DNA of 64,000 nucleotides from Limnanthes douglasii subsp. nivea (lineage: Eukaryota; Streptophyta; Magnoliopsida; Brassicales; Limnanthaceae). The notes beneath the pieces were generated by a model that did not search any database, was not told the origin of the DNA, and worked only from the letters and a program-made list of their open reading frames with translations. The DNA lies in the NCBI GenBank assembly GCA_036936605.1, contig JAUPFV010000001.1, positions 114,708,771 through 114,772,770 of the forward strand. The letters are read 5' to 3'. Shown here one piece after another: positions 34,510 through 45,409 of this stretch. The first letter of the stretch is position 1, and each line of letters begins with the position of its first letter. A program made the translations under genes and the position numbers.

Positions 34510-34987
34510 TGGTATGGATAAAAGTAGCCTGAGGGTAGGCTGGTAATTTCAAGCGGAGTTTTAAGGCGGTGTGAGGGTGTTTAACGGTGGTGTGAGGGTG
34601 TTTAACGGTGGTGTGAGGGTGTTTAAGGGTGTTTCAAAGTGCTTTTAATGTGAAGAGAGAATTAAGCAGCTTGGCAGTAGTTAATTTTTCTTACCCATAG
34701 TTAATGCTGGTGGTTGGGTATTTATAGTATGAAATTTGGGCCCTTATGGGCTTTCGGGTCAAGTTTAATGGACCCGGGTCATGTTTAAAGACTCATGAGT
34801 TCTAAGCAGGAGGACAGGTAGCTTAGTCAAGAAGTGTTTAGGTTTTTTAGTACTTTAGTCATAGTTCGAACAGCCTTAGGCTCACAGTGTTCGAAGTCAA
34901 CTGTCCGGTTTAAATGTCCTGTCCGGTTTACGGAGAGATTTGCATTGGGCTGCCCTTCCGGGGAGCACTTTGGATTCAGACTCATCA
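34510..34987 (-). repeat. 3' LTR of element C
   Basis: 478 bp, identical to 44571-45048 except for seven transitions. It contains three 21-bp tandem units at 34565-34627. Confidence 0.95.
34565..34627. repeat. 3 x 21-bp repeat within the LTR of C
   Basis: Units GGTGGTGTGAGGGTGTTTAA plus one base, at 34565, 34586 and 34607. The same array lies in the other LTR at 44626-44688. Confidence 0.9.
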
Positions 34988-35001
34988 GGAGCCCCTTTTT
35001 T
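34988..35001 (-). other. Polypurine tract of element C
   Basis: On the element's sense strand AAAAAAGGGGCTCC directly precedes the 3' LTR. This is the expected position of the plus-strand primer. Confidence 0.8.
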
Positions 35002-35147
35002 AGATGTTTGAACAAGTGTCCTTGTCAAAGAACTGAAAAAACAGTCCGAATATAGGAAGTGGTTTTTCAATCCGGAGAGAGTTGTGGATAAACCCGGACA
35101 GACCGAACGTTATGAATTCTAAACGGTTCTTGCCAGAGTTAATGGGA

Positions 35148-35326
35148 CACGTGTCACTCTCTGGTTGGTCACTTTAGCCGTTTTTTCACCTTGAAATTCG
35201 CACCACTTTCTCGAACAAGTTACCTCTTTTAAATGTCATTAATGACATCAGCGCCGTCTTTTAATCATTGCCCAACTTTTCGGATTCTCCTAGGAATCAA
35301 CTCCTTTTTTCACATTTACTATAAAT
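35148..35326 (+). promoter_or_regulatory. Putative promoter of the antisense ORF in C (CACGTGTC and TATA)
   Basis: CACGTGTC at 35148-35155 and TATAAAT at 35320-35326 lie 275 and about 105 bp upstream of the antisense ATG at 35428. Equivalent CACGTGTC motifs occur in elements A and B, and a TATA box in A. Promoter activity is inferred from arrangement only. Confidence 0.5.
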
Positions 35327-35427
35327 TCTATTCACTTTTCACTGTCTCATTATCTCTTTCAAACTTTACTCTGCCATTTTACCCAAAGCTTTATCTCTCT
35401 AAAACTTCAAAATTTCCTTGGCTGTTT

Positions 35428-38411
35428 ATGTTCACAGCAAGAACAGCACTGATCAAGGGCGGCTGGCTTAACCTCTCAGAATTGGAGAAAGCTCAAAGAG
35501 TTGAAAAGGAAAAAAGACTTGCAGCAGGGCTTCCAGCGTCGTCTGTTGAGAAAACAGCCCCTTCAATCGAAGAATCTGACAGAGATTCATCTTCTTCTAA
35601 AGGTACAAAACCTAAAAAACTCTTTCAATCAACACTCTCCCCCATAGTATCTGGCTCTTCAGTTCAAGAGTCGATTTCTATTGTTGAACCGGGGGTCACT
35701 GCCACAAGTGTTAGGAAAAAATCCTCTTTCATTGCTATGGGGTCTGATTCTGACCACTCCCCAGACAAATTAATCATGAAAAGGCCAAGTAGGTTGGTTA
35801 AAGGACTTCCTTCTAAAAACACACCCTCGAAATCGGGGGCAAAAAATAGTGAATCAGGGTCTGGGGCAACTATAAGGGCTCCCCGGAAGAGACCGTCAGG
35901 ACTAGAAGCTAGCAGCCCGCTACCCCCCAAGGAATCTTCTACCTCAGAAACTCAGATTGAGGTGAGAAGTCGAGTAAATTCGGACAGCCAACAGTCCGGA
36001 GGATCAGCTCTGCCAAGCCTCAATCCTCCCCGGACTATTTCTACTGAAGCTCCCCCAACGATTATGGAGGAGAGGATGGAGGACTCCACTGAGGAGGTTA
36101 GATTCGAGTCCGAGTCCTCCGGACAGGCTGAAACTGCTATCGTTGTTGCCAAGAAGGGCAAAGAGGACTTGTATCTGAGGCGTCCGGACCTGCCGGAGAG
36201 CCTTGAAGGGAGAGTGGGGCCATGCTTTCATAAGGTGGAGTTCAAGTATCTTTTGGCTTTGTTAAAACCCAAGTATGCGTTCATCCATACTTCAGATCTG
36301 GGCAGATTGCGCACAAAGTGGGGAATCCCTGAGAACGTAAAGATAAGGATCCCCATCGATCCAGAGACCCCGATGGATTGCAAAAGGAATGAGATAGTCT
36401 TCTTCACGGAGCTATTCAACTGGGGACTCAGGTTCCCACTAGACCCAGAGATAGTGCGCTATTTTCATTTGGTTAAACTCTGCCCATCACAGTTAAGCCC
36501 CAATGGCTGGTTCACCTTGATGTCATGTATTATGGCGTCTAGGTTATCTGGAATCCCTCTTCCTATGGAAGAGTTTGCAGCTGTGGCCAACTTGTGCAAA
36601 CACCATCAGTTCCCCTTCTACCATTTCAACATGGGGAACGATCTTAAAGCTGTCGATGATCTCCTGGAGTCGGAGAGCAAATGGAGGAGCCAATTCTTAT
36701 TTGTCAGTGGCTCATGGGAGAATGGCAAGAAAATCAAGGCTAAGGAAAATCCTAGCCTTCTTCGAAGCAGATGGAGGAGTGATCGTAAGTTTTTACTTTA
36801 AGCTTCTGTTCGAATCTCTCTTTTCTTTAAGTTTATGCTAATTAGTTTCTTTTCGTTTTAACAGAGCTGCCAAAAGAGTTTGGGGACTACCTAAAGGCCG
36901 GACAGACTTCCTGTGGTAAAATAAACGCTTGGGCCACAGAGAACTGGGAGAACCGGTTTCATAAAGCCTTCACTGCTGGGAACTTAGCAAGGTCTCACCT
37001 GTGGAACACCACAGGTCGAAGAGACCTAACCTAGGAGGAGTTCTCCACCCAACCTGATGAAGACATCGTGCTGAGAAGGTCTCACGAACTGGATGGGACT
37101 CTCTTCCTTCCTGCCCGGGCCAAAGCCCCAAGTAAAATGAAGGGCAAGAATAAGAAAGGCAAGAGGGCAGCAGGTGACGATGAGAAGGAGGCCCCAACAG
37201 ACACAGAAGGACTGGCACATGCTCAGATTGATGCAGCCCTTCTACAGGTGGTAGAACAGGAGAGCGAGAAGCAGGAAGTAAACCTTCCTAAGCCCACAAG
37301 GGCCTCTAAGAGGACTCGCAAGCAAACAAGCGAGAGTACTGACAGGGATGCCAAGAAGAAGAAGTCTTCCCAAGGAGATGAGGTTGCTCTCCGGGACCCG
37401 GAGCCCTCTTTCCCTACTGACCCAACATTGGCTGAAGAGATCCCAAGGGACTTGCACGGAGAGATTCAAAGGGAGTTTACTACAGATGAAGTTGAGAGGG
37501 GGGAGCTCAACTTAGATGAGATGGACATCACCGGTCTGGGCGGACTTGGTGAATATTTTCTTGGGCTGTCCAGAGACGAGTTCGCAGGGCCTTATGTCCC
37601 TCCAAGCAGCTCCAACACAGTTAATTTCAACGGTAAAACTTTTATGGTTTCCAGTGAGAGGGATGTTATAGCCCATTCTATCCTTAGCAACGTGCAGCCA
37701 ATACTTACCTTGGAAAGGCAAGTCCGGAGTCAGGCGGACACCATCAAAGAGCTCAAGTCGGAGAAGGAAAAATTGTCCGAAGACCTCTGGGTTGCTGCCA
37801 ATAAGGTTGATTTGCTCAAGGAGGCAAATGATCAGCTAAAGAAGAATCAAGATGAAAGTAATACAAAAGCTGCTTCCTTAGAAGAGGCCGTAAAAGATCT
37901 CCGGGCTAAGCTGTCCGGACTGGAGAAGGACCTGACAGCCTCAAGAGGAGAGACTGCAGCAAAGGAGAAGCTTGTCACCAATCTGACCACTGACAAACTT
38001 GCTTTAGAGAATGCAGTGAATCAGGCTGTTGAAGAGAAAGCTGCTTTGGTGAAGGATCAAGAGGCCACAATCAAAGCCAAGATTAATGCTTATGCCAGGG
38101 AGATGATACGGAGTGAAGAATTAATGATTGAAAAAGTGAAGTCTGACATGGTTCTCCTGTTTCACGAGAAATTCCCGAAGATGAGACTAGGGGACTTATG
38201 GCGCTATGTGGATGACGATGATCTCCCATACTGGACCATGGTTGATGAGGGGTACTCCGGTGAGTCCTCGTCTGGTGAAGAAGAGGAAACCGGAGAGAGC
38301 CCAGGTGGGGAAGAGATCGATCCCAAGGGTAAGAAGATAGTCGAGGAGAAGAGCGACATCAAGGGCAAGAAAACCGATGAGGGTGAGCCATCTTCAAAGG
38401 CTCAACCTTAA
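35428..38411 (+). pseudogene. Antisense ORF of element C: two exons, Transposase_28-like plus coiled coil
   Basis: Gene-like ORF antisense to the retrotransposon. Exon 1 is 35428-36784 and exon 2 is 36865-38411, joined across an 80-bp intron with GTAAGT donor and TTTTAACAG acceptor; about 967 codons. The frame is open upstream to 35233, but MFTARTALIKGG at 35428 is the likely start. Residues about 1-270 are Ser/Pro/Lys-rich and disordered. A PF04195-like (Transposase_28, 'putative gypsy-type transposon') domain follows, with FNWGLRFPLDPEIVRYFHL, LSPNGWFTLMSC and IPLPMEEFAA at about 36410-36590. Exon 2 has a basic linker (about 37130-37370), a long coiled coil (about 37700-38130) and an acidic Ser/Glu tail. 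A single TAG at 37032-37034 interrupts exon 2. Function unknown; similar antisense ORFs are described in Retand/Grande-type elements. Confidence 0.85.
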
Positions 38412-38866
38412 TTTATAATTTGTTTTGTTTATCTTTTGTTTGAACTAAAGTCCTTGGAAGGCCAAGGCACTTTTTTTGTGATGGTGTCCGTATTATTCGG
38501 ACAGATTTTTGTACTGTGCCCAAACTTGTTTAAAAAGTCCTTGGAAGGCCAAGGCAATTTTAAGTTGTTGAATGAATGTTTTTTATTTTGCTCAACCATC
38601 CTCTTCTTTCATCATTTGTTTACATAGCTGGAGTTTAAGTAGTTTTATTGTATTGTGAGAGCATTAAGACTCTCCGGCTAGAATTTAAATAGCCCTTAGA
38701 TCTTTTAACCCGGGTAGTATGATAAGAGACAAAATTTTGAAAATACTTAGAGAATTTTGAAGAAGGCATCAAGTTTGATTGAAAGCTCTTCGTGCCACCG
38801 AAGAGGGGAAGGTATGCCCCCAAATATTTACATGGATGTTTAAACGAGTAAATATTTACACAAGCT
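38412..38866. other. 3' spacer of element C with direct repeats
   Basis: The region between the ends of the converging antisense ORF and pol. A 23-bp sequence (AAAGTCCTTGGAAGGCCAAG plus GCA) is present at about 38447-38469 and 38535-38557, an early stage of tandem repeat formation at the same position as the arrays in A and D. Confidence 0.7.
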
Positions 38867-41800
38867 TTATTCCAAGTACATTCGTAGGTGTTCAATATTC
38901 CAAGGGTGAGTTAAAACCCTGCCATCTTTGTCTTCCAACCAGTATGTCCCAGGCTTGATTCTTTCAACCACAGTATATGGACCCTCCCAAGTTGGGGCCA
39001 GCTTTCCGAAGAGCTTTTCCTTAGTATGCAAGAAAACTTTTCTCAATACTTTATCTCCTGGTTGAAAATCCCTTCTTTTAACTTTAGAAGCAAACCTGCT
39101 TCTCATCAAGCCCTGATAGTGTGCCATTCTAAGATGAGCTTTCACCCGTCTTTCTTCGATCAAATCAAGCTGATTTCTAATTGTCATCTCATTAGCCTGT
39201 CCGGAGAAGTTATGAACACGAAAGGAGGGGAGTGTCTTCTCTATGGGAGCTACTGCATCCATTCCATAGACCAAGGCAAAAGGGGATTCTTGTGTTGCAG
39301 CCCCAGGTGTTGTTCGGTAGGCCCACAAGACTTCTTGTAGATAACTAGGCCACTTCCCAGCAGCCCCTTCTAAATTTTTCTTTAAACCGGACAGTATCGT
39401 TCTATTAGCCACTTCAACTTGCCCATTGGCTTGAGGGTGGAAAGGTGAAGAAAAGCAGTGCTGAATACCTCTTGAGGCACAGAAGCTCTCCATCTCTTTA
39501 TTATCAAACTGTGGTCCATTGTCTGTTGTTATTTTCTGGGGGACACCAAATCTGCAACATATGTTGGACAGAATGAATTTTATGACAGCTTTCGAGGTTG
39601 TTCCTACCAAGGGAGCTGCTTCTACCCACTTTGAGAAGTAGTCAATGGCCATAATTATAGTTTTACGCCCTCCGGACGCCACAGGGAGAGGCCCAACTAA
39701 GTCCAATCCCTATCGAGCAAAAGGGATGGGCTCAGAAATCGACTCCAAAGGAATGGCTGGTACATGAATTTCATTGCTGTACCTCTGGCACGTGTCACAC
39801 CTTCGTACCAGCTCCTTAGCATCTTTCATAATTGATGGCCAATAGTATCCGGAGAGTAGCACCCTTCTTGTTAAAGCTCTAAATCCACAATGGGCTGATC
39901 CCTCACCATCATGCAATTCGGAGAGAACTATTTGTGACTCATGATCCCCTAAACAACGTAGAAGAGGTTTGTTATAGGATTTTTTGTATAATACTTCTCG
40001 TAACATAAGGAAACCACGAGCCTTGTGCTTCAATGTTCTAGCTTGTGATTTATTCAAGGGCACGATACCATCGGACATATATTGCACAAGAGGAGACCTC
40101 CAATCTTGAGGCTGATTTACTTGTATTTCAAAGACTTCCTCTTTTTCACCTTTATCGAGTTGAATAGAAGGGCTTTCGAGCACATGGATCCATGGGTAGG
40201 ACTCCGTATATGCTATCGTTGCCAGTGAGTCTGCTAGCTCATTCTCTGCCCGGGGGATGTGCTCATAGACAACAGCTTTAAATTTCAACGCCTCATTTTT
40301 TAGGAGGAGTAAATACTTGACCAATTGTTCCTTTCTAGCTTCTGATAAGCCCAAGGCATGGTGGACTAGCAACTGGGAATCACTTAGTAGCTTGACCCTT
40401 TTAGCTCCACAAATGTAGGCCAATTTCAACCCAGCTATAGCTGCTTCGTATTCGGACTCATTATTGGATGCCCTGAAAGCAAAACAAATAGCTTGGAACA
40501 TGTTGTCCCCGTAGGGGGAAGTGAGACATATTCCTGCCCCAGATCCCATGGTACTGGATCCTCCGTCTGTTCGGACAATCCACACTTTTTTGTCTTTTGA
40601 ACCAGCAGGTTGTTCTGAATCCCTATCAGAATGGAACTCAACTAGAAAGTGAGCCACAGCTTGAGCTTTTACTGCTGTCCGGGAAGCGAAGTCTATGTCG
40701 AAGTCTCCCAATTCTACTGACCACTTTGTCATTCTGCTCGAAATGTCTGCTCTTTGAAGGACATTTTTTAAAGGGAAAGATGTCCGGACAACGATAGGAT
40801 GAGCCTGGAAGTAGGGCCTCATCTTTCTTGCAGCTATCACCAAGGTCAATGCTAGTTTTTCGAGTTTCAAGTAACGCCTCTCAGCATCAATCAGGCTTTT
40901 GCTGATGTAGTACACTGGGCGAGGATACCCATCAACCTCCCTTACTAACACAGCACTGATGGCACAACTTGAAACAGCCAGATATACAAAGAGAGTCTCC
41001 CCATCGACTGGTTTGAACAAAGTCTTGGGAGAGGACAGATGCTTCTTGATTTCATTGAATGCCTCATCACACTGTGGTGTCCACTCAAACCCCTTTGCAC
41101 CCTTCAGGGTTTGAAAGAATGGAGCACATCTGTCCGAAGACCTGGAGATGAATCTGTTCAAGGCTGCCAACCTCCCCGTTAATCGATGTACTTCTTTAAT
41201 GTTTCGAGGAGGCTCCATTTGGAACAAAGCTTTGAGTTGGTCCGGGTCGGGCTGTATTCCATGCTCACTTATGATATACCCTAAGAACTTCCCGGACTGC
41301 ACTCCGAACACACACTTTTCAAGGTTTAGTTTTAAATTTACTTTGGCCAGGTTAGCAAAAGTCTCTTGTAGGTCGGACAAGTGCAACTGCTCATCCACGC
41401 TTTTCACCATCATATCGTCAATGTAAACCTCCATATTTCTTCCAATTTGATCAGCAAATGCCTTGTTGACTAACCTTTGATAAGTAGCCCCATCATTTTT
41501 CAAGCCAAAGGGCATCACCTTGTAGTAGTGTAAACCTCTATCAGTGACAAAAGTGGTATGCTCATGATCTTTTGGATTCACCTGGATCTGATTGTACCCG
41601 GAGAAGGCATCCATGAAGGAGAGTAGCTTGTTCCCAGAAGTAGAGTCTACTAACTGATCTATCCGGGGAACCGGATACAAGTCTTTTGGGCAAGCTCGAT
41701 TGAGGTCTGTGAAGTCAATGCACATACGTCATTTACCATTCTTCTTTTTTACCAAGACAGGATTGGCAGTCCACAAAGGGTACTGAGATTCTTTAATGTG

Positions 41801-42154
41801 CCCCATCTTTGTGAGTCTGTCAACCTCTTGTACAATGACATCAGCCTTTTCTTTTGAGAAAGCTCTCCTTTTTTGTACCACTGGTGCCACATCTGTCCGG
41901 ACAGATTGGTGATGGGAAATCACCTCTGATGGAACTCCAGTAACATCAGCGTTGCACCAAGCAAAAACATGCTGATGGTCTTTCAAGAATTTCAACATTC
42001 CTTCTTTCAGCATTGGTGGCATTTTGGACCCTATTTTGACGCTTTTTCCTTCTTCCAAGCAGTGTGTCTCAACCTCTTCAATCGGAATTAACACTCCGAG
42101 GGTCTCTCTGGGGTCATCAATTTCACCCTCACCCCCAGAAAGGCCCTCAAACTG
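38867..42154 (-). pseudogene. Pol of element C: RT, RNase H, second RNase H, integrase
   Basis: Continuation of the gag-protease frame after a TAG. RT: WTANPVLVKKKNGK, DFTDLNRACPKD, catalytic YIDD (about 41410-41430). The connection and first RNase H follow. The second, archaeal-type RNase H (about 40180-40600) keeps the D-E-D-D residues in TDGGSS, NNESEYEAAIAG, LLSDSQLLV and AENELADSLA. Integrase: H2C2 finger ending RRCDTCQRYS, core with IDYFSKWVEA, TTDNGPQF and HPQANGQVEV (D, D, E all present), and a C-terminal domain ending HLRMYLE. Two nonsense codons break it: TGA at 41729-41731 before RMCIDF and TAG at 39710-39712 before GLDLVGPLP; both stand where the family has Trp. Otherwise the frame is intact over 3.3 kb. 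Confidence 0.92.
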
Positions 42155-44497
42155 CTATTGATCGTTTATACGGACTGCCCCCAGCGTTCGTGGGGCCAAG
42201 GCAGTGGCATAGCATTCTTTTGCAACCTTTTGGCTGCTCCGGACAACCCCAACCTGTCCCTGAACAGCATACTTTAGACACTGATGGACTGTCGAAGCCA
42301 CTGCATGCATCCTAGAGAGCCAAGACCTCCCTAGAATAGCATTATAACAGGTGGGACAATCCACCACAATGAAGAGTATTCTAACCATTTTCTTGAAAGG
42401 GCCCCTGCCCAACAACACTTCTTCTTCAAACTCCCCGATCACATCGGCTGAGCTGCCCGTGAAGCCCACGATTGACCTGTCCGACTTTTGAATCACAGCT
42501 GGATTTTTCATTTTCTTGTAAGTGTTTAGAAAAAGGATATTGGCAGAGCTTCCAGTATCCACCAAAATTCGCCTTATCTCATTGCCCCCTATAGATGCTC
42601 CTATGACAACAACATCCTCATGAGGGCCAGCAATATCTCTCAAATCATCCTCATCGAAGACTATGAATGGGAACGAGTTTGGAGATTGATAGGATGTCAT
42701 GCCTCCTTCTAGTTGGGAGGCCAAATTATGAACATGCCTTTTTCTTGAAGAAGTAGTAGGAGCTGTCATAGTGTCCCCTCCAAAAATTTTCAGCGACTCG
42801 AAGAATTTAATGAGCCCGGAGACTGATCTAGAAAGCTCCTCAATAGCTCCCACTTTGTTTCGTGTTGGATCAGGATCCAAATACTCAGACTCCACATCAA
42901 ATCTTTCAATTATTACCATAGCCCCCTCCGGGGCAGCGTTGCTTGGACCAATCCTATGAGTGTTGTCAGGCCTATTGCCTCCTCTCCTTTTAACATATGC
43001 ACCCAACTTCCCCCTTTCAATCAAATTTTGTACCTCTTGTTTCAATGCTATGCAATCATCAGTGGTATGGCCAATATCATTGTGGTATTGGCAACAGGAA
43101 TTATTTCGATGTTCTCTGGGAGACTGCAAGGTCGCCGGTCTCCGGTAGTGTACTTCATCTTTTGTTTTATCGAAAATGGTTGCCACACTTTCTTTGAGCT
43201 CTGCAAACCACTCTGGTTGGACCCATGACCCTCTTTTGTTTCTAGACTGTTGGCTTTGTGCAGGAGCAGCTGGTTGAGACTGAGCTTTTCCCCTTCCATG
43301 CCCCTGTCCGGTTTCTCTTGCTTTGTTCCCGGACTGGTTTTGATTTGGGGTTGGTGCCACCGGGGTGGATCTCACCTGTCTGTGCACCCTGGTCTTCTTT
43401 GTTTCATCAACATTTATTTGCTTGCCAACTTGGTTTAGCAATCCTCCCCAGGTCATGGCTTTCTTCCTGGTCACCGAATCGGCCAGGTTGCCTGGGTTCA
43501 AACCTTGTCTCAGGGATGCTATTGCCACCTGTTCAAAGCAATCAGCCAACCCATTTTTTGTGTTTACAAAACGACTTATGTACTCTTTTAATGATTCGTT
43601 TGGTTCCTGGGCACAATGGATTATGGTATCTCCATTACCCTTCAGCTCCTTGCTCCCCACAAATTGCCTTCGAAAGGCCACCCAAAAAGTATCAAAGTCT
43701 CTGATACAACCCTGAGGCAGGCTGTTGTACCACTTCAGAGCACTCCCCGTGAAGGATTGGGAGAATGCCCTACAGAGTAGTTTATCATCATCATCAAAGT
43801 TCATCATGAAGTTATTGAATTGCTCCAGATGATTGTCCGGATCAGTACTGCCATCGTACTTCTCCATCTTGGTGCTGTCAAACCTCTTGGGGAGGTTCCC
43901 GGACAGGATTTTAGAAGACAGTGGAGACTGCCTCCAATTCCTTCCACGATTGAACACGGTATCCTCATTAGGAGTTGCAAAGATACCTGGCTCATCATGG
44001 AAGGCAAAAGGATCCATCAGCATCCGGTCTACATGCCTCCGGTTGTGAGATGACCCTTTTCCAATATGCCTCTTCATTCTTACATGGTGATCTCTTTTTC
44101 TGGAGTACTTTTTAACTTGCTTTTGTTTCTTCTTGGTTCGTCCCTCATCACTGCTAGAGGACAAGGACTTCTCATTTCCCTCGCTGTCCGAAGAGCTGTC
44201 CGAAAACTCTGAACTCGAGTCAGAACTCTCTACAGGCTTGGACCGGTGAGACTTTTTAGAGCTGGCATGCGTCTTCTTAGTGCTCACATGAGTTTTGGAA
44301 ACCTCATGCTCTCTTGGGTTATCGGTGTGGTGAGCAGCTGATGCTTTGGATTTCTCTTTCACGCCCATCTTGGCCTTTTCAGCCCTCAGAGCTTCTATCT
44401 CAAGTTTTAACCTGTCGCGCTCTTGGACAGTATATTCATCGTTCTCTTCCACCACTTCGAGCAAAGCTGGTGGAAGCTCTAGATTATCCGGATTCAT
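42155..44497 (-). CDS. Gag-protease polyprotein of element C
   Basis: 780 codons from ATG at 44497, 73 bp after the 5' LTR. Charged, Ser-rich N-terminal part (residues 1-190). Retrotrans_gag core (about 215-370: DPDNHLEQFNNFMMNFDDDD, ALKWYNSLPQG). Gln/Gly-rich linker. Zinc-knuckle-like CQYHNDIGHTTDDC (about 475). Aspartic protease with IRRILVDTGSSANILF (about 650) and the family block AILGRSWLSRMHA (about 725). The frame is uninterrupted. It ends at TAG (42155-42157) in the context CAA-TAG-CAG, beyond which pol continues in the same frame. It supplies capsid and protease for virus-like particles; RT is encoded after the stop. Confidence 0.92.
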   Translation of the reverse strand: MNPDNLELPPALLEVVEENDEYTVQERDRLKLEIEALRAEKAKMGVKEKSKASAAHHTDNPREHEVSKTHVSTKKTHASSKKSHRSKPVESSDSSSEFSDSSSDSEGNEKSLSSSSDEGRTKKKQKQVKKYSRKRDHHVRMKRHIGKGSSHNRRHVDRMLMDPFAFHDEPGIFATPNEDTVFNRGRNWRQSPLSSKILSGNLPKRFDSTKMEKYDGSTDPDNHLEQFNNFMMNFDDDDKLLCRAFSQSFTGSALKWYNSLPQGCIRDFDTFWVAFRRQFVGSKELKGNGDTIIHCAQEPNESLKEYISRFVNTKNGLADCFEQVAIASLRQGLNPGNLADSVTRKKAMTWGGLLNQVGKQINVDETKKTRVHRQVRSTPVAPTPNQNQSGNKARETGQGHGRGKAQSQPAAPAQSQQSRNKRGSWVQPEWFAELKESVATIFDKTKDEVHYRRPATLQSPREHRNNSCCQYHNDIGHTTDDCIALKQEVQNLIERGKLGAYVKRRGGNRPDNTHRIGPSNAAPEGAMVIIERFDVESEYLDPDPTRNKVGAIEELSRSVSGLIKFFESLKIFGGDTMTAPTTSSRKRHVHNLASQLEGGMTSYQSPNSFPFIVFDEDDLRDIAGPHEDVVVIGASIGGNEIRRILVDTGSSANILFLNTYKKMKNPAVIQKSDRSIVGFTGSSADVIGEFEEEVLLGRGPFKKMVRILFIVVDCPTCYNAILGRSWLSRMHAVASTVHQCLKYAVQGQVGVVRSSQKVAKECYATALAPRTLGAVRINDQ

Positions 44498-44550
44498 TCA
44501 GACAGAATTTCTTTACTTGGTTTCGAATACTTGATTCAGGCACCGTCGCC

Positions 44551-44570
44551 TCCCACTGTGGTCGCCAATT
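44551..44570 (-). other. Primer-binding site of element C
   Basis: On the sense strand AATTGGCGACCACAGTGGGA follows the 5' LTR. The TGGCGACC start is the complement of a tRNA 3' end GGTCGCCA. tRNA-Arg is the primer reported for Ogre-type relatives; identity not verified here. Confidence 0.75.
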
Positions 44571-45048
44571 TGGTATGGATAAAAGTAGCCTGAGGGTAGG
44601 CTGGTAATTTCAAGCAGAGTTTTAAGGCGGTGTGAGGGTGTTTAACGGTGGTGTGAGGATGTTTAACGGTGGTGTGAGGGTGTTTAAGGGTGTTTCAAAG
44701 TGCTTTTAATGTGGAGAGAGAATTAAGCAGCTTGGCAGCAGTTAATTTTTCTTACCCATAGTTAATGCTGGTGGTTGGGTATTTATAGTATGAAATTTGG
44801 GCCCTTATGGGCTTTCGGGTCAAGTTTAATGGACCCGGGTCATGTTTAAAGACCCATGAGTTCTAAGCAGGAGGACAGGTAGCTTAGTCAAGAAGTGTTT
44901 AGGTTTTTTAGTACTTTAGTCATAGTTCGAACAGCCTTAGGCTCACAGTGTTCGAAGTCAACTGTCCGGTTTAAATGTCCTGTCCGGTTTACGGAGAGAT
45001 TTGCATTGGGCTGCCCTTCCGGGGAGCACTTCGGATTCGGACTCATCA
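44571..45048 (-). repeat. 5' LTR of element C
   Basis: 478 bp, TG to CA. The sense strand has a TATA box TATAAATA (plus-strand 44780-44787). Three 21-bp repeats at 44626-44688. Seven transitions from the 3' LTR. Confidence 0.95.
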
Positions 45049-45409
45049 ATATTGAAGGTTTCTTATGATCTCCGCAACGAGAGTCTCTTAATGAAAAAGC
45101 ATTATCAGATTATAACCAAGATCATAAAGACATATTTGGTATAAGAATACAATTTTCGCATTAGGTCCAAACTTGTAAAACTAACCACAAATGGCGTAAA
45201 GACTATATTTCGGTTGAAAGATAACGACGAGGAAACTCTTTTAAACTCAAAAGAAGGATTTAAAATTCGTTAGACCGATGGTTAAGAAACATAGTCCACG
45301 ATCATGAAAACATACTTTCTGAACGAAAATTCAAGAAAAGTTGGTAAAAAAATCAAAATCAATATCAAATAATTGATAAAGGTATGAATTTATCATTGGT
45401 AGCACATGT

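Larger units (their letters stand above)
34510..45048 (-). mobile_element. Element C: nearly complete Tat/Retand-type Ty3/gypsy retrotransposon
   Basis: 10,539-bp minus-strand LTR retrotransposon. Both LTRs are 478 bp, TG to CA, and differ at seven positions (all transitions, about 1.5 percent). Perfect 5-bp target duplication ATATT at 34505-34509 and 45049-45053. Sense order: 5' LTR (right), PBS, gag-protease (42155-44497), RT, RNase H, archaeal-type RNase H and integrase (38867-42154), tandem 3' region, antisense ORF on the plus strand (35428-38411), polypurine tract, 3' LTR. A second archaeal-type RNase H and an antisense ORF place it in the Tat clade. It is a young insertion, but stop codons in pol and in the antisense ORF make it non-autonomous as read. 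Confidence 0.95.

Noticed and set aside
43048..44053. Several plus-strand frames over gag of C
   Set aside because: Shadows of the uninterrupted gag-protease frame.
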